This document shows positions 7,869 through 16,931 of a DNA stretch of 64,000 nucleotides, piece after piece. The stretch's first letter is position 1, and each line of letters starts with the position of its first letter. Under the pieces are notes generated by a model, which had not been told where the DNA came from, ran no database searches, and saw only the letters and a list, made by a program, of their open reading frames with translations. The position numbers were made by a program, and so were the translations under genes. Source of the DNA: Rossellomorea sp. SC111 (lineage in GTDB: Bacteria > Bacillota > Bacilli > Bacillales > Bacillaceae_B); assembly GCF_024733565.1 (NCBI RefSeq), contig NZ_JANIOC010000018.1, positions 1 to 64,000 on the forward strand. Reading direction: 5' to 3'.

Positions 7869-8591
7869 ATGACGAAAAGCAATAAATACCAACAAATCTT
7901 TGAGGATCTCTCTGAAAAAATACAGAACGGCACGTATGCAGCGAATTCGATCCTGCCATCGGAAAACGAGCTCTCAGTGATATACGCCACTTCCCGTGAG
8001 ACCATTCGTAAAGCGCTTACATTACTCGCTCAAAAAGGACTGATACAAAAACTGCGCGGAAAAGGCTCCCTCGTACTCGACGTGTCACGTATGAGCTTTC
8101 CGATTTCAGGACTTGTAAGCTTCAAAGAGCTTCAGACTTCCATGGGACGCGATCAGATCGAAACGTTCGTCCACGACTTCGGATTGATCTCAGCAGATGA
8201 CGGGATCGCTACTCAACTCGAGACGTCCCGTGACGCTGAAATCTGGAAAGTCGTCCGCTCCCGCAAAATCGGAGGCGAGAGGATCATTTTGGACAAGTCC
8301 TATTTCCTAAAAGAACAAGTCCCTCTGCTGACAAAGGAAATATGTGAGAACTCCATTTATGAATATCTCGAAGGGGATCTCGGACTACCCATCGATTTTG
8401 CAAAAAAAGAAATCGTGGTGGAAGAGTGTACGGATGAGGACCGGGAATACCTGGACCTGAATGAGTATGATCATGTGGTCGTCGTAAAGAACTATGTCCA
8501 TTTAAAAGATGCCACACTGTTTGAGTATACAGAATCGCGCCACAGGCTGGATATGTTCCGGTTTGTTGATTTTGCACGGAGAAAGCATTAG
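7869..8591 (+). CDS. treR: trehalose operon repressor, GntR/HutC family
   Basis: 240 aa with an N-terminal winged helix (about 1-70; PSENELSVIYATSRETIRKAL) and a UTRA effector domain (about 90-235). Long stretches read like B. subtilis TreR, including LTKEICENSIYEYLEG and the C-terminus HRLDMFRFVDFARR. It represses tre at TTGTATATACAA sites and is induced by trehalose-6-phosphate; three such sites are present. Start ATG follows AGGTGAT. In B. subtilis treR directly follows treA; here about 2.5 kb of unrelated genes separate them. Confidence 0.95.
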   Translation: MTKSNKYQQIFEDLSEKIQNGTYAANSILPSENELSVIYATSRETIRKALTLLAQKGLIQKLRGKGSLVLDVSRMSFPISGLVSFKELQTSMGRDQIETFVHDFGLISADDGIATQLETSRDAEIWKVVRSRKIGGERIILDKSYFLKEQVPLLTKEICENSIYEYLEGDLGLPIDFAKKEIVVEECTDEDREYLDLNEYDHVVVVKNYVHLKDATLFEYTESRHRLDMFRFVDFARRKH

Positions 8592-8596
8592 GGTGG

Positions 8597-8627
8597 GTCC
8601 ACTTCCTGGTTGGGGAGTGGACTTTTT
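8597..8627 (+). terminator. treR terminator
   Basis: GTCCACT / AGTGGAC (8597-8603, 8616-8622) followed by five T. Confidence 0.8.
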
Positions 8628-8662
8628 ATGAAGAAGATACAATTGCTCACTTTCTAATAATC

Positions 8663-8698
8663 AAAAAAAATCAGTCCGTCAGTAAATTGCCCGGACTA
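8663..8698 (-). terminator. terminator of the sipW-tasA-like cluster
   Basis: On the minus strand AGTCCG / CGGACT (8692-8697, 8673-8678) is followed by eight T (8663-8670). Confidence 0.75.
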
Positions 8699-8709
8699 AT
8701 CATAAGGTT

Positions 8710-9534
8710 TCATTCACCAGCTATACCTTTGGCTTGCTCCGACTGTTCTTCTTTCACTTCTTCAACTTGCTTTTCTTCCTTGGCTTCTTCTATTACCTTT
8801 TCTTCTGGTTGCTCCTTACTACTTTCATCTTCTTCTACTTGAGGTGTATTTGCCGGCTTTTCCTCCTGTTCGGGCTCCTCAACAGCAGGCGGCACCGTTT
8901 CTTCCTCTTCTTCTATTACAGGAGATTCCTCCGCGGTTTCAGCTGCTTCTCCCTCAGGTTCTGCCTTTTCTGGCTTCTCTACTTTCGTTTCATCTTGATC
9001 CTTCGCCTTATCTTCCACTTTCGTTTCTTCTGGTTGGGTAACGACTGGTTGGATCATTTTCGCAGGATCCACCGCTACGCTGAAGGTTTCATCCACATAA
9101 TTGATAAATCCCTTGATGTGATAGTCCACAGACGTTGCCTCACACCCACCGCTACGGTCTGAAATGGCATCCGGTGCCGTTTTAAAAGATTCACCCGGTT
9201 TCAGCTTTTGGCTGGCGATCAGTTCCTCTCTGCTACCGGATTGAAAGGAGATGGTCACCTTCGTACTCATATCCGATATATTTTTGACAGATAGTGAATG
9301 TTCAATGGAGCAGTCGTCACCATATGTGATTTCCGAGGACCCGATCTGCAACATGTCTTCCGTTGTGGCATTTTGAATGGTGCCCGATGCACTCGTTTCC
9401 GATGTGAACCACGCATATGTTCCTGGTAAACTGTTTAAAGCAGTTGAAATGAAATAGATAGAGGAAAGGATAAGGAAGGTGCAGATCATGATAAGGGCTC
9501 GATTCCCTTTTAATCCATTATGCAGCGATTTCAT
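8710..9534 (-). CDS. SipW-dependent secreted protein with acidic C-terminal tail
   Basis: 274 aa. The N-terminus has a hydrophobic segment (about 14-35) followed by the TasA/CalY-type processing region GTYAWFTSETSASGTI, which marks SipW substrates. A compact domain of about 130 residues with two Cys (CSIEHS and GGCEAT) follows. The last about 110 residues are a low-complexity Glu/Lys/Pro/Val tail. It is third in the cluster after sipW and the TasA-like gene, with GGAG before the ATG. It may be an accessory matrix-fibre protein analogous in position, not sequence, to TapA. The acidic tail is not a normal TasA or CalY feature. Confidence 0.8.
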   Translation of the reverse strand: MKSLHNGLKGNRALIMICTFLILSSIYFISTALNSLPGTYAWFTSETSASGTIQNATTEDMLQIGSSEITYGDDCSIEHSLSVKNISDMSTKVTISFQSGSREELIASQKLKPGESFKTAPDAISDRSGGCEATSVDYHIKGFINYVDETFSVAVDPAKMIQPVVTQPEETKVEDKAKDQDETKVEKPEKAEPEGEAAETAEESPVIEEEEETVPPAVEEPEQEEKPANTPQVEEDESSKEQPEEKVIEEAKEEKQVEEVKEEQSEQAKGIAGE

Positions 9535-9593
9535 TAGATTCTCCTTTCAATAAAGAAAGGCAGCCTGAGTGCGACTGCCCCATCCTTCAGTCA

Positions 9594-10316
9594 TTATTTC
9601 TTGTTTTCGAATTTAGCGCCCTGGTCTGTCTGCTTCGCCTGAACCATTAGATTTCCGTTATATTTCGCCCCTTGATACTCGTTCCCTGCACTCTGATCAA
9701 GTTTCACATCGAATGCCATTGTGATGTATTGATCTTCTTCCAGCGTGAAGAACTCGTCTTTACCGAACTTAAAGGTCTTATCTCCCTCGGAAGAAGATTT
9801 CGCAAGAGTCGACATTGCCTGCACTTCTTCCACCGTTGCTTCTCCAGTAACGACCTCTACCCCTTTAGGCAATGCAGCCACTGCTGACTTCGACATGCTC
9901 ATCTGTGGATTGTGATTTCCGTTGAAGAAGCCTTTTTCCCACGCCATTCTCCAATCATTCATTTCATCCATATCAGGCTTTGCTTTATATTTAAAAGCCA
10001 TATAATAGATTTTATACGGATCTGCAGAAGCTTTATCGACGGAGCCGGTATACGTCAGTTTTAAGTTTTGCTTTAGGTCTCCTGTATTTTCAAGAGTAAT
10101 AAAATCTCCATAAATCACTTGTGACGGAGCGAACTTTTCACCGTTAAATAGAGGTGTCGTGATGGCTTCTCCGTTATTCACCGATAGATTTCCCGTATCG
10201 ATGGTTCCCGTTGCCGATGTACTGGACGTGAACCAAGAATATGTACCATATCCTGCACTTACCACTAAAGCCCCTGCCAATGATGTTGCCAATAATGCTT
10301 TTTTAACTGATTTCAT
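9594..10316 (-). CDS. TasA/CalY (camelysin-like) biofilm matrix fibre protein
   Basis: 240 aa. Signal region MKSVKKALLATSLAGALVV is followed by GTYSWFTSSTSATGTIDTGN, the hallmark of TasA/camelysin (M73) proteins cut by SipW. The mature part is an Asn/Lys/Asp-rich beta domain with ITLENTGDLKQNLKLTY. These proteins assemble into extracellular fibres in Bacillus biofilms. GAGGAGG lies 10 nt before the ATG and sipW is directly upstream, so substrate and peptidase are co-expressed. TasA and CalY cannot be separated without alignment. Confidence 0.9.
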   Translation of the reverse strand: MKSVKKALLATSLAGALVVSAGYGTYSWFTSSTSATGTIDTGNLSVNNGEAITTPLFNGEKFAPSQVIYGDFITLENTGDLKQNLKLTYTGSVDKASADPYKIYYMAFKYKAKPDMDEMNDWRMAWEKGFFNGNHNPQMSMSKSAVAALPKGVEVVTGEATVEEVQAMSTLAKSSSEGDKTFKFGKDEFFTLEEDQYITMAFDVKLDQSAGNEYQGAKYNGNLMVQAKQTDQGAKFENKK

Positions 10317-10377
10317 AAAATGATTTCCTCCTCGATTTTGGTATACTCTATTTTTCTTTCATTGAACCCGGATACGA

Positions 10378-10923
10378 TTAAACCTTTGATGATGCAGTAT
10401 CTTCCTTCCTGTTGAAATATCTGTTGGTGCGTTCAAATACTTCAATCAGGATAAATAATAGGAATGGCAGCAGAACAAACAGGGAAAATCCTATTTTGCT
10501 CGAAATGAATTTCGCCACATACCCTGCATTCGGCAGAATGACGGCCACTTCCCCTATCAAACTATCAGGTTTCACTTTCCAGCTGTCTTCTACATTGTTA
10601 TTGTCCCCTTTTGTCAGGAAACCTTCAGGAGTGACATCTACCACCCGGTGAGTGACGACCTTTTGATCGGCGGTCCGGAAGGTGATGATTTCCTTTTCCT
10701 TCACACTCATAGCATCCTTTTCCTTTACAAAGACCATGTCCCCCGCACTGATCTTGGGCTCCATACTGTTTGTCAGGACCGTTAACGGCTTATACCCAAA
10801 AAAAGATGGAATCTTACTCGGATTCTGTTGTGCTTGATAAGAGACGAATAAGAGAAATACAATACAGCAAAGAACGGATATCGACAGGAGATAAGTGAAC
10901 ATTTTCAACATTTTTCTTTTCAA
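10378..10923 (-). CDS. sipW: type I signal peptidase of the ER type (SipW)
   Basis: About 181 aa. Transmembrane segments lie at the N-terminus and near the C-terminus (FSLFVLLPFLLFILIEVF). Catalytic Ser is in LTNSMEPKISAGD and His in VTHRVVDV, the Ser/His pattern of ER-type signal peptidases rather than Ser/Lys. It processes TasA-like precursors. The start is placed at TTG 10923 (LKRKML), 10 nt after GGAGG; the ATG 18 bp upstream encloses that ribosome-binding site and is unlikely. First gene of the cluster sipW - tasA-like - acidic-tail gene. Confidence 0.92.
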   Translation of the reverse strand: MKRKMLKMFTYLLSISVLCCIVFLLFVSYQAQQNPSKIPSFFGYKPLTVLTNSMEPKISAGDMVFVKEKDAMSVKEKEIITFRTADQKVVTHRVVDVTPEGFLTKGDNNNVEDSWKVKPDSLIGEVAVILPNAGYVAKFISSKIGFSLFVLLPFLLFILIEVFERTNRYFNRKEDTASSKV

Positions 10924-10998
10924 TTCATCACATCCTCCCATTGAAGTTATCGCCTGTAATCACAAATTTACTAGACTTGGATAAAAGTGTCAACGTTA

Positions 10999-11020
10999 TA
11001 ACGAACAAAAACGTTCGTTA
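10999..11020. promoter_or_regulatory. inverted repeat upstream of sipW, possible operator
   Basis: TAACGAAC - 6 nt - GTTCGTTA, 8-bp perfect arms, about 75 bp before the sipW start in the divergent sipW/InhA region. The GTTC half-site is reminiscent of SinR sites, which control tasA in B. subtilis, but the match is loose. The rest of 10924-11237 shows no gene; a degenerate copy of the 14-bp motif may lie near 11113. Confidence 0.5.
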
Positions 11021-11237
11021 AAATACGACAAAATATTTTAGCGGGAAATTCTTTATATCGAACAATCGAAACCGAGATAGGATAAGGGTTGAAGTGCATA
11101 AATGACGATTAGTGAGGTTCGGTCCCTACGAAATACACCCTTTCAATATGTCGTAATTTGATGAGCGACTCTTCTAGAATTGTGAATTTTAATAGAATAA
11201 TATGGGAATGTACCAAAAAACATTTAGGGGGTTACGT

Positions 11238-13613
11238 ATGAACAAGCTATTCAAAACAGGGATCACTTCAGTTGTGATGGCAGGAACGTTATTCGCTGGG
11301 ATTCCAGTCAGTTCGTCTGTGTCGGCAAGTGTAGTGACAGAAAGCAAAGTAAATAAAACGGATTCACATTACATTGGGACATTGGATGCTGCGTTGATCA
11401 ATGATGAGAGATTGCTGGCATCATTAATCAAGCAAGGGAAGATTTCATCCAAGGCTTCTGATGCCTCCAAGCAAAAAGCGTTGGAGAAGTATATCGAACT
11501 CAAAGGAAAGAAAGTGGAAGATGCCAGTGGTAAGGATCCCATCGCACCTAAGGCGAAGGCTGCTGAATCCGAAAAGCATCAGAATTTCAAAGATGCCGGT
11601 AAAAAGAGCAGCGGCAAACTACAAGGAAGTACAAAACATCCTGATACCGTAAAGGAATCAGCGTCACCGGGAATAGCTAAAAAAGGAAAGCTTCTTACCA
11701 TAATGGTAGAGTACTCGGATTTCGCCCATAACAATATCAAACCAAGCGAAACGGATAACTACTACGCTGATTACAATACGGAGCACTTCGAAGAAATGAT
11801 CTTTGGCGAAGATGGCGTAACGGGTCCAAATGGAGAAAATTTCGTGTCCCAAAAGCAGTACTATGAAGAGCAATCAGGCGGGACGTACACAGTCGAAGGG
11901 AACGCTTATGGTTGGCTCAAAGTTCCTGGTACAGCGAAGTATTACGGAGCTGACAAAGCATCAGGAGGTCATGATAATGTGACTCCGGGTGGATCGAAAC
12001 AATTAGTAAAAGATACTTATGCTGCGGCACTTGCAGCAGGAATACCCCTTGAGGATTATGACTTGGAAGACCCACATGATTTAGATGAAGACGGTAACTA
12101 CTGGGAGCCGGATGGATTGGTCGATCACCTTCAAATCATTCACGCAGGTATGGGACAGGAAGCTGGAGGCGGTTCTTTATTTGATAATGCCATCTGGTCT
12201 CACAGATCTGCCGTATTCGTTGACACGGATGGACTTGGTAATGGTAAGCCTGGATTCTATGATTACACGATGATGCCAGAAGATGGTGCAACAGGTGTAT
12301 TCGCTCACGAATATGGTCATGACTTAGGATTACCGGATGAGTATGACACAATCTATTCAGGTGAAGGGGATGCGGTCGAATATTGGTCGATCATGTCTGC
12401 GGGATCATGGGCTGGTAAAGTGCCAGGTACGGAACCGACTGGTTTCTCCCCGTGGGCTAAATCTTACTTACAATCGACACTTGGTGGAAACTGGACGAAA
12501 CCGACCGTTATCGACTTTGAAGATTTAAAGAAAAAAGGAACGACCTTCCTTCTGGATCAGGCGAATTCTCCTAATGGACAAAACCATCAGGCGATTCAAG
12601 TGAATTTACCTCAGAAGAAGACAGCCATCAATACCCCTGCCTCCGGAAGCTACGAATATTGGGGCGGCCAGAAAGATGAAATCGATACGAACATGGTGAC
12701 GGATGTTGACTTAACAGGGAAATCCTCTGCAAAGCTGACGTTCGACGCTTGGTATGATATTGAAGAACAATGGGATTTTGGATTTGTACAAGTTTCAACG
12801 GATAATGGCTCCACATGGAAGTCTTTAGGGAATGAAAACACAAGAAGCGATGTAGTGGCAGACGGGTATCCGACCATTTTGAACTCAATGCCGGGCTTCA
12901 CAGGTAATTCCAATGGCTGGAAAGCCCAAACGTTCGACTTAAATCAATATGCAGGACAAAAAATCAAATTAAGATTGCGTTATGCAACTGACTGGGGTAC
13001 AAGTCTGACTGGATTCTTTGCTGACAACATCAAGGTTGTGGCAGATGGGGCAACTGTATTCAGTGATGGTGGAGAATCGACAAACACACCATTCACACTT
13101 AATGGATTCGAACGCTCCGACGGAAATAAATATGTCGACCACTACTACTTAATGGAATGGCGTAACCATCAAGGTGTGGACAAAGGTCTTGCCCACATCG
13201 CACGTGGCAACTCATTGATGAGCTATGATGGCGGCCTTGTCGTCTGGTATGTCGATGATACGTACACTGATAACTGGACAGGCATCCATCCTGGTGACGG
13301 GTTCCTTGGAGTCGTCGATGCCCACGATGACACGAATTTAGTCTGGAATACTGGAGTTAAGGCTTCAAGTCGCTACCATGTGGCAGATGCAGCGTTTAAC
13401 TTCATGCCGACGTCAGGATTGAACTTGATTTACCCTACTCAAACCCTGACGTTCCCAAGTCAGCGCGGAGTTCCTTTATTTAACGATATGAAGGATTATA
13501 ACAACTCCTACCTGCCGGATGCCGGCCGTAATATCAGCCATTACGGACTGAAGGTTCTGGTCAATGATCAAGCAAAAGACAAATCGGTCGGTTCGATCAT
13601 TTTGTCGAAGTAG
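11238..13613 (+). CDS. immune inhibitor A-type secreted metalloprotease (peptidase M6)
   Basis: 791 aa from the ATG at 11238 behind AGGGGGT; an earlier in-frame ATG at 11202 has no ribosome-binding site. Signal peptide about 1-31, a Lys/Ser-rich propeptide to about 150, then the M6 catalytic domain with zinc motif HEYGH at residues 357-361 followed by DLGLPDEYD. The C-terminal half contains MAM/jelly-roll-like segments typical of InhA. InhA enzymes degrade host antimicrobial peptides and matrix proteins. Its location beside sipW/tasA-like genes and degSU recalls B. cereus, where InhA1 processes CalY and other exoproteins. Confidence 0.94.
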   Translation: MNKLFKTGITSVVMAGTLFAGIPVSSSVSASVVTESKVNKTDSHYIGTLDAALINDERLLASLIKQGKISSKASDASKQKALEKYIELKGKKVEDASGKDPIAPKAKAAESEKHQNFKDAGKKSSGKLQGSTKHPDTVKESASPGIAKKGKLLTIMVEYSDFAHNNIKPSETDNYYADYNTEHFEEMIFGEDGVTGPNGENFVSQKQYYEEQSGGTYTVEGNAYGWLKVPGTAKYYGADKASGGHDNVTPGGSKQLVKDTYAAALAAGIPLEDYDLEDPHDLDEDGNYWEPDGLVDHLQIIHAGMGQEAGGGSLFDNAIWSHRSAVFVDTDGLGNGKPGFYDYTMMPEDGATGVFAHEYGHDLGLPDEYDTIYSGEGDAVEYWSIMSAGSWAGKVPGTEPTGFSPWAKSYLQSTLGGNWTKPTVIDFEDLKKKGTTFLLDQANSPNGQNHQAIQVNLPQKKTAINTPASGSYEYWGGQKDEIDTNMVTDVDLTGKSSAKLTFDAWYDIEEQWDFGFVQVSTDNGSTWKSLGNENTRSDVVADGYPTILNSMPGFTGNSNGWKAQTFDLNQYAGQKIKLRLRYATDWGTSLTGFFADNIKVVADGATVFSDGGESTNTPFTLNGFERSDGNKYVDHYYLMEWRNHQGVDKGLAHIARGNSLMSYDGGLVVWYVDDTYTDNWTGIHPGDGFLGVVDAHDDTNLVWNTGVKASSRYHVADAAFNFMPTSGLNLIYPTQTLTFPSQRGVPLFNDMKDYNNSYLPDAGRNISHYGLKVLVNDQAKDKSVGSIILSK

Positions 13614-13643
13614 AATAATAAAATGACACAATAACAGATTAAC

Positions 13644-13686
13644 GCCTGGACAAGGAGCGGTTCTTTACTTGTCCAGGCATTTTTTG
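13644..13686 (+). terminator. InhA gene terminator
   Basis: 11-bp perfect stem GCCTGGACAAG / CTTGTCCAGGC (13644-13654, 13668-13678) followed by six T. Confidence 0.88.
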
Positions 13687-13750
13687 GATTCTATTAATGG
13701 TCACATCATTCACTAACTGTATATATATCCCTCTCTCTTGAAATCAAACC

Positions 13751-13781
13751 AAAAAAACGACCCTCCACCAGGAAGGGCCGC
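13751..13781 (-). terminator. degU terminator
   Basis: On the minus strand CGGCCCTTCC / GGAGGGTCG pair across a 4-nt loop and are followed by seven T. Confidence 0.8.
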
Positions 13782-13825
13782 TCTCTCAACAACAAATTAA
13801 CAATACTCTATCTATCATCCGGTAC

Positions 13826-14503
13826 TTATCGTACTTCCACCCAACCGTTCTTGATCGCAGTCACGACTGCCTGGGTACGGTCGTTCACGTTCATTTTTTG
13901 AAGTATATTACTTACATGATTTTTAACAGTCTTTTCACTGATGTATAAGCCTTCACCAATGCCGCGGTTGCTCTTACCATCTGCAAGCATTTGCAGGACT
14001 TCACACTCGCGGCGCGTTAACAGGTGAAGCGGGCGGCGAACTTCGGACTGTTGGAATCCACCTGAATTTTGAGCATTAGCCAGGCGCTTGTATTCAGCAA
14101 CCAGGTTGTGCGTCACTTTAGGATGGACATATGAACCACCTTCAGCAACAATTTTTACTGCGTCTACTAAAGCATCTGAGTCCATCTCTTTTAATAGATA
14201 ACCGAGAGCCCCTGTTTTCAACGCATGGTTCACATAGTTCTCGTCATCGTGGATGGACAGGATGATGACTTTCGTATCCGGGTACTTGTCCATTAATTCA
14301 CGAGTTGCTTCCACGCCGTTTATCTCAGGCATGTTAATATCCATGAGGACTACGTCGGGTTCATGTGTTTCGACGAGGTTCATCGCTTCTGAACCGTCAT
14401 CACCTTCTGCTACTACATTGAAAGAAGGTTCGAATTCGAGGATTCGTTTAACCCCTTCCCTGAAAAGCTGATGATCGTCAATGATAACAATATTTGTTGC
14501 CAT
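13826..14503 (-). CDS. degU: two-component response regulator DegU
   Basis: 225 aa. The receiver domain (about 1-120) has acidic pocket DD9-10, phospho-acceptor Asp55 in [10 protein letters not shown] and Lys in [10 protein letters not shown]. The C-terminal LuxR/FixJ-type helix-turn-helix (about 160-220) contains [19 protein letters not shown]. It reads as a close DegU orthologue. DegU controls exoenzymes, competence, motility and biofilm genes. GGGAGG lies before the ATG, and degS ends 29 bp upstream, so the pair forms one operon with its own terminator. Confidence 0.97.
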   Translation of the reverse strand: MATNIVIIDDHQLFREGVKRILEFEPSFNVVAEGDDGSEAMNLVETHEPDVVLMDINMPEINGVEATRELMDKYPDTKVIILSIHDDENYVNHALKTGALGYLLKEMDSDALVDAVKIVAEGGSYVHPKVTHNLVAEYKRLANAQNSGGFQQSEVRRPLHLLTRRECEVLQMLADGKSNRGIGEGLYISEKTVKNHVSNILQKMNVNDRTQAVVTAIKNGWVEVR

Positions 14504-14532
14504 GTCTTTCGCCTCCCTAAACCTTCGAAAAT

Positions 14533-15675
14533 TTACGTATTAAGAGGAACCTGGATCAGTATGACCGTCCCTGCCCCTACTTTTGAGTCAATCGTGATGT
14601 CTCCTTCGAGAAGGTCGACACGTTCTTTCATCCCCATGATTCCAAAGGATCCTCTTTTCTGTGTGTCTTTATCGAATCCTTTGCCGTTGTCTTTGATGAC
14701 AACTGTTATTTGATCTTTCTTTACTTCTACTTTAACTTGGATATGCGTGGCTTCTGCGTGCTTAAGGGCATTCTGGACACTTTCTTGTACCAACCGGAAC
14801 AAAGCGACTTCGAATTTGGAAGGAAGTCTGATATCGAGCCCCATATTCACAAACTGTATGGATGTCTCCTGGTTATACTCTTCGATTGTACTCAAGTATT
14901 TTTTGAGGGTCGGTATCAACCCGAGGTCATCAAGCGCCATTGGTCTGAGGTCATAGATGATGCGGCGGACCTCATACAGGGCTGAGCGGACCATCCGTTT
15001 AAGATCGCGGATCTCCGTGATGGCATCATCAGTGGTCTTCTCCCGGAATACTCGTTCAATCAGATCCGAGCGAATCATCACATTTGCCATCATTTGCGCA
15101 GGGCCGTCATGAATTTCACGGGATAAGCGTTTCCGCTCGTCCTCTTGTGCTTCAATGATCCTGAGACCGAAATCCTGCCGCTGCTTCGCGTCTTCTAACG
15201 CCTCACCCACTTGCCTTAAGTCACTATTCAAATAATTGAGAACGACGGATATTTGTGAGCAGAGATTCTCTGCCTTTTCAATCGTGTCCCCGAGTGCCTG
15301 CAAGCGTCTTTCCAGTTCATCCCTGCGATTCCGAAGCTGCTTCTCCTGCTGTCTGTTCATGGATAGCTTCATCTGCAGGTCATGAGCCTTCTCATACGCT
15401 TCTCTTACCTGGTCTTCTGAATAGGTTTGGAAATGCTTGCTGACTTCAGATAGTCTGAGCCGGGCAAACTTCGATTTCTGTTGGAGATCATCTCCTTCAT
15501 CAATCACCTTCAGGACCATTTCTTTCACTTCCAGTAATTCTCTCATCAAATCTTCATAATCAGTTCGACATTGCTCCCCAATCTGGAAGATCTCATCCTT
15601 ACTTTCGTCAACCGTATCGACCATCTTTTTCAGGATGCTATCCAACATCTTGGTGTCTATTTTTTTAAGTGACAC
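14533..15675 (-). CDS. degS: two-component sensor kinase DegS
   Basis: 380 aa with no membrane segment, as expected for cytosolic DegS. The N-terminal half is coiled coil. The HisKA_3 dimerisation box has the phospho-accepting His in [16 protein letters not shown], and the C-terminal HATPase has N and G boxes ([18 protein letters not shown]). It phosphorylates and dephosphorylates DegU. The start is GTG at 15675, with AGAGGGG upstream. Order degS-degU with yvyE divergently upstream follows B. subtilis. Confidence 0.96.
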   Translation of the reverse strand: MSLKKIDTKMLDSILKKMVDTVDESKDEIFQIGEQCRTDYEDLMRELLEVKEMVLKVIDEGDDLQQKSKFARLRLSEVSKHFQTYSEDQVREAYEKAHDLQMKLSMNRQQEKQLRNRRDELERRLQALGDTIEKAENLCSQISVVLNYLNSDLRQVGEALEDAKQRQDFGLRIIEAQEDERKRLSREIHDGPAQMMANVMIRSDLIERVFREKTTDDAITEIRDLKRMVRSALYEVRRIIYDLRPMALDDLGLIPTLKKYLSTIEEYNQETSIQFVNMGLDIRLPSKFEVALFRLVQESVQNALKHAEATHIQVKVEVKKDQITVVIKDNGKGFDKDTQKRGSFGIMGMKERVDLLEGDITIDSKVGAGTVILIQVPLNT

Positions 15676-16183
15676 GGTACACCCCTCTTTTGTTCCACAA
15701 TAGTCGTCCGCCTAGCTTCATGAACACTATCCTTATATAGTAATAATCGGTTTAATAAGCTCAGGGACATCACGTCCATAGACCTACTATTCATCTATAA
15801 TAAATAGTACCTATTATCAATTCAATGGAAAGTCACGAAATTCCTTTATTCATCTAGGCATATTCCTATGTAATACCTCTACCAAGGGATTATTCGCTCC
15901 AGGAATAATAGAGAAACTATGGCAATTATCTAGACCATTCGGCTTCCCTAAAGAAGCGTTGGAACAACTGAAGTATTACTATCAGCGTCCATTATACCAT
16001 GTCACATATTGTCGGAGATTAAAGTTTGATTACATTGTATTACCATTATTTCATGTAGAACCAGTTTTTACCTCGATAAACACCTAGAATTGTGCATTCT
16101 TCACCATTTTTCTATATAGTAGAATTAGGATAAAGGCGCGTACTTTGTCGCAAGTTGCGGCAATCGTGAAAGGAGAAATGAGT
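15676..16183. other. intergenic region degS / yvyE
   Basis: No convincing gene. It should hold the divergent promoters. A weak plus-strand candidate is TTGTGC at 16090 with TATATA/TATAGT near 16113-16120. An open frame of about 110 codons (about 15757-16086, plus strand) lacks any start codon, ribosome-binding site and recognisable product, so it is not called. No clear repeats or terminators. Confidence 0.5.
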
Positions 16184-16822
16184 TTGCTACATCAGTATAA
16201 TACCGTCAAGGGTTACGGAGAAAATGAAATCAATATCGAACGTTCAAGATTCATCACTTATGTGAATCGGGTGGAAACCGAGGAAGAGGCCCAGGAATTC
16301 ATTGCAACGATCAAAAAGAAGCATCACGATGCCAACCACAACTGCTCGGCCTATATGATCGGAGAACAGAATCTGATCCAGAAAGCTAATGATGACGGGG
16401 AACCGAGTGGGACTGCCGGGGTTCCCATGCTTGAAGTATTGAAGAAGCGGGATTTGAAGGACACCGTCGTTGTGGTGACACGTTATTTCGGCGGGATCAA
16501 GCTTGGGGCAGGCGGCCTGATCCGTGCGTATGGACGGGCTACCTCGGAAGGGCTCAACGTCACTGGGATTGTCGAAAGACGGCTTATGCGGATCATGAAG
16601 ACGAAGATCGATTATACGTGGTTGGGCAAGGTGGAAAATGAAGTGCGGTCGTCTCACTATCAATTGAAAGACATTCATTATTTGGATGCTGTTGAAGTTG
16701 AAGTATATGTGGAGGAAGCATCTAAGGATCAGTTTGTTGATTGGATGACGGAGCTTACGAATGGGCAGGGTGAGATTTCCGAGGGGGATTCGGAATATCT
16801 TGAATATTTATTAAACGTATAG
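16184..16822 (+). CDS. yvyE: YigZ/IMPACT family protein YvyE
   Basis: About 212 aa. The N-terminal UPF0029/IMPACT domain (about 15-125) has the signature DGEPSGTAGVPMLEVL and VTRYFGGIKLGAGGLIRAYG; a C-terminal DUF1949-like domain follows. Family members are linked to translation control, but the biochemical role in bacilli is unsettled. The TTG at 16184 is 8 nt from AAAGGAG; the ATG at 16178 is only 2 nt from it, so TTG is preferred. Position next to degSU is conserved in Bacillus. Confidence 0.9.
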   Translation: MLHQYNTVKGYGENEINIERSRFITYVNRVETEEEAQEFIATIKKKHHDANHNCSAYMIGEQNLIQKANDDGEPSGTAGVPMLEVLKKRDLKDTVVVVTRYFGGIKLGAGGLIRAYGRATSEGLNVTGIVERRLMRIMKTKIDYTWLGKVENEVRSSHYQLKDIHYLDAVEVEVYVEEASKDQFVDWMTELTNGQGEISEGDSEYLEYLLNV

Positions 16823-16931
16823 CGATAAGTAAAGGAAACGTAATATTACTTATCATTTAAAAATATTCCAATATCGATTATAATTGTATAATGAGTTGTT
16901 TTTAGGATTACTTTTTAAAGGATGGTATTGA

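Noticed and set aside
8734-9162. 142-codon plus-strand frame rich in Phe/Leu
   Set aside because: Antisense of the Glu/Lys-rich tail of the 8710-9534 gene; the composition is a mirror effect.
11113-11128. GAGGTTCGGTCCCTAC resembling the 14-bp motif
   Set aside because: Needs gaps to align; too degenerate to count.
15757-16086. Open frame of about 110 codons between degS and yvyE
   Set aside because: No start codon, no ribosome-binding site and no similarity I can see; chance opening in AT-rich DNA.
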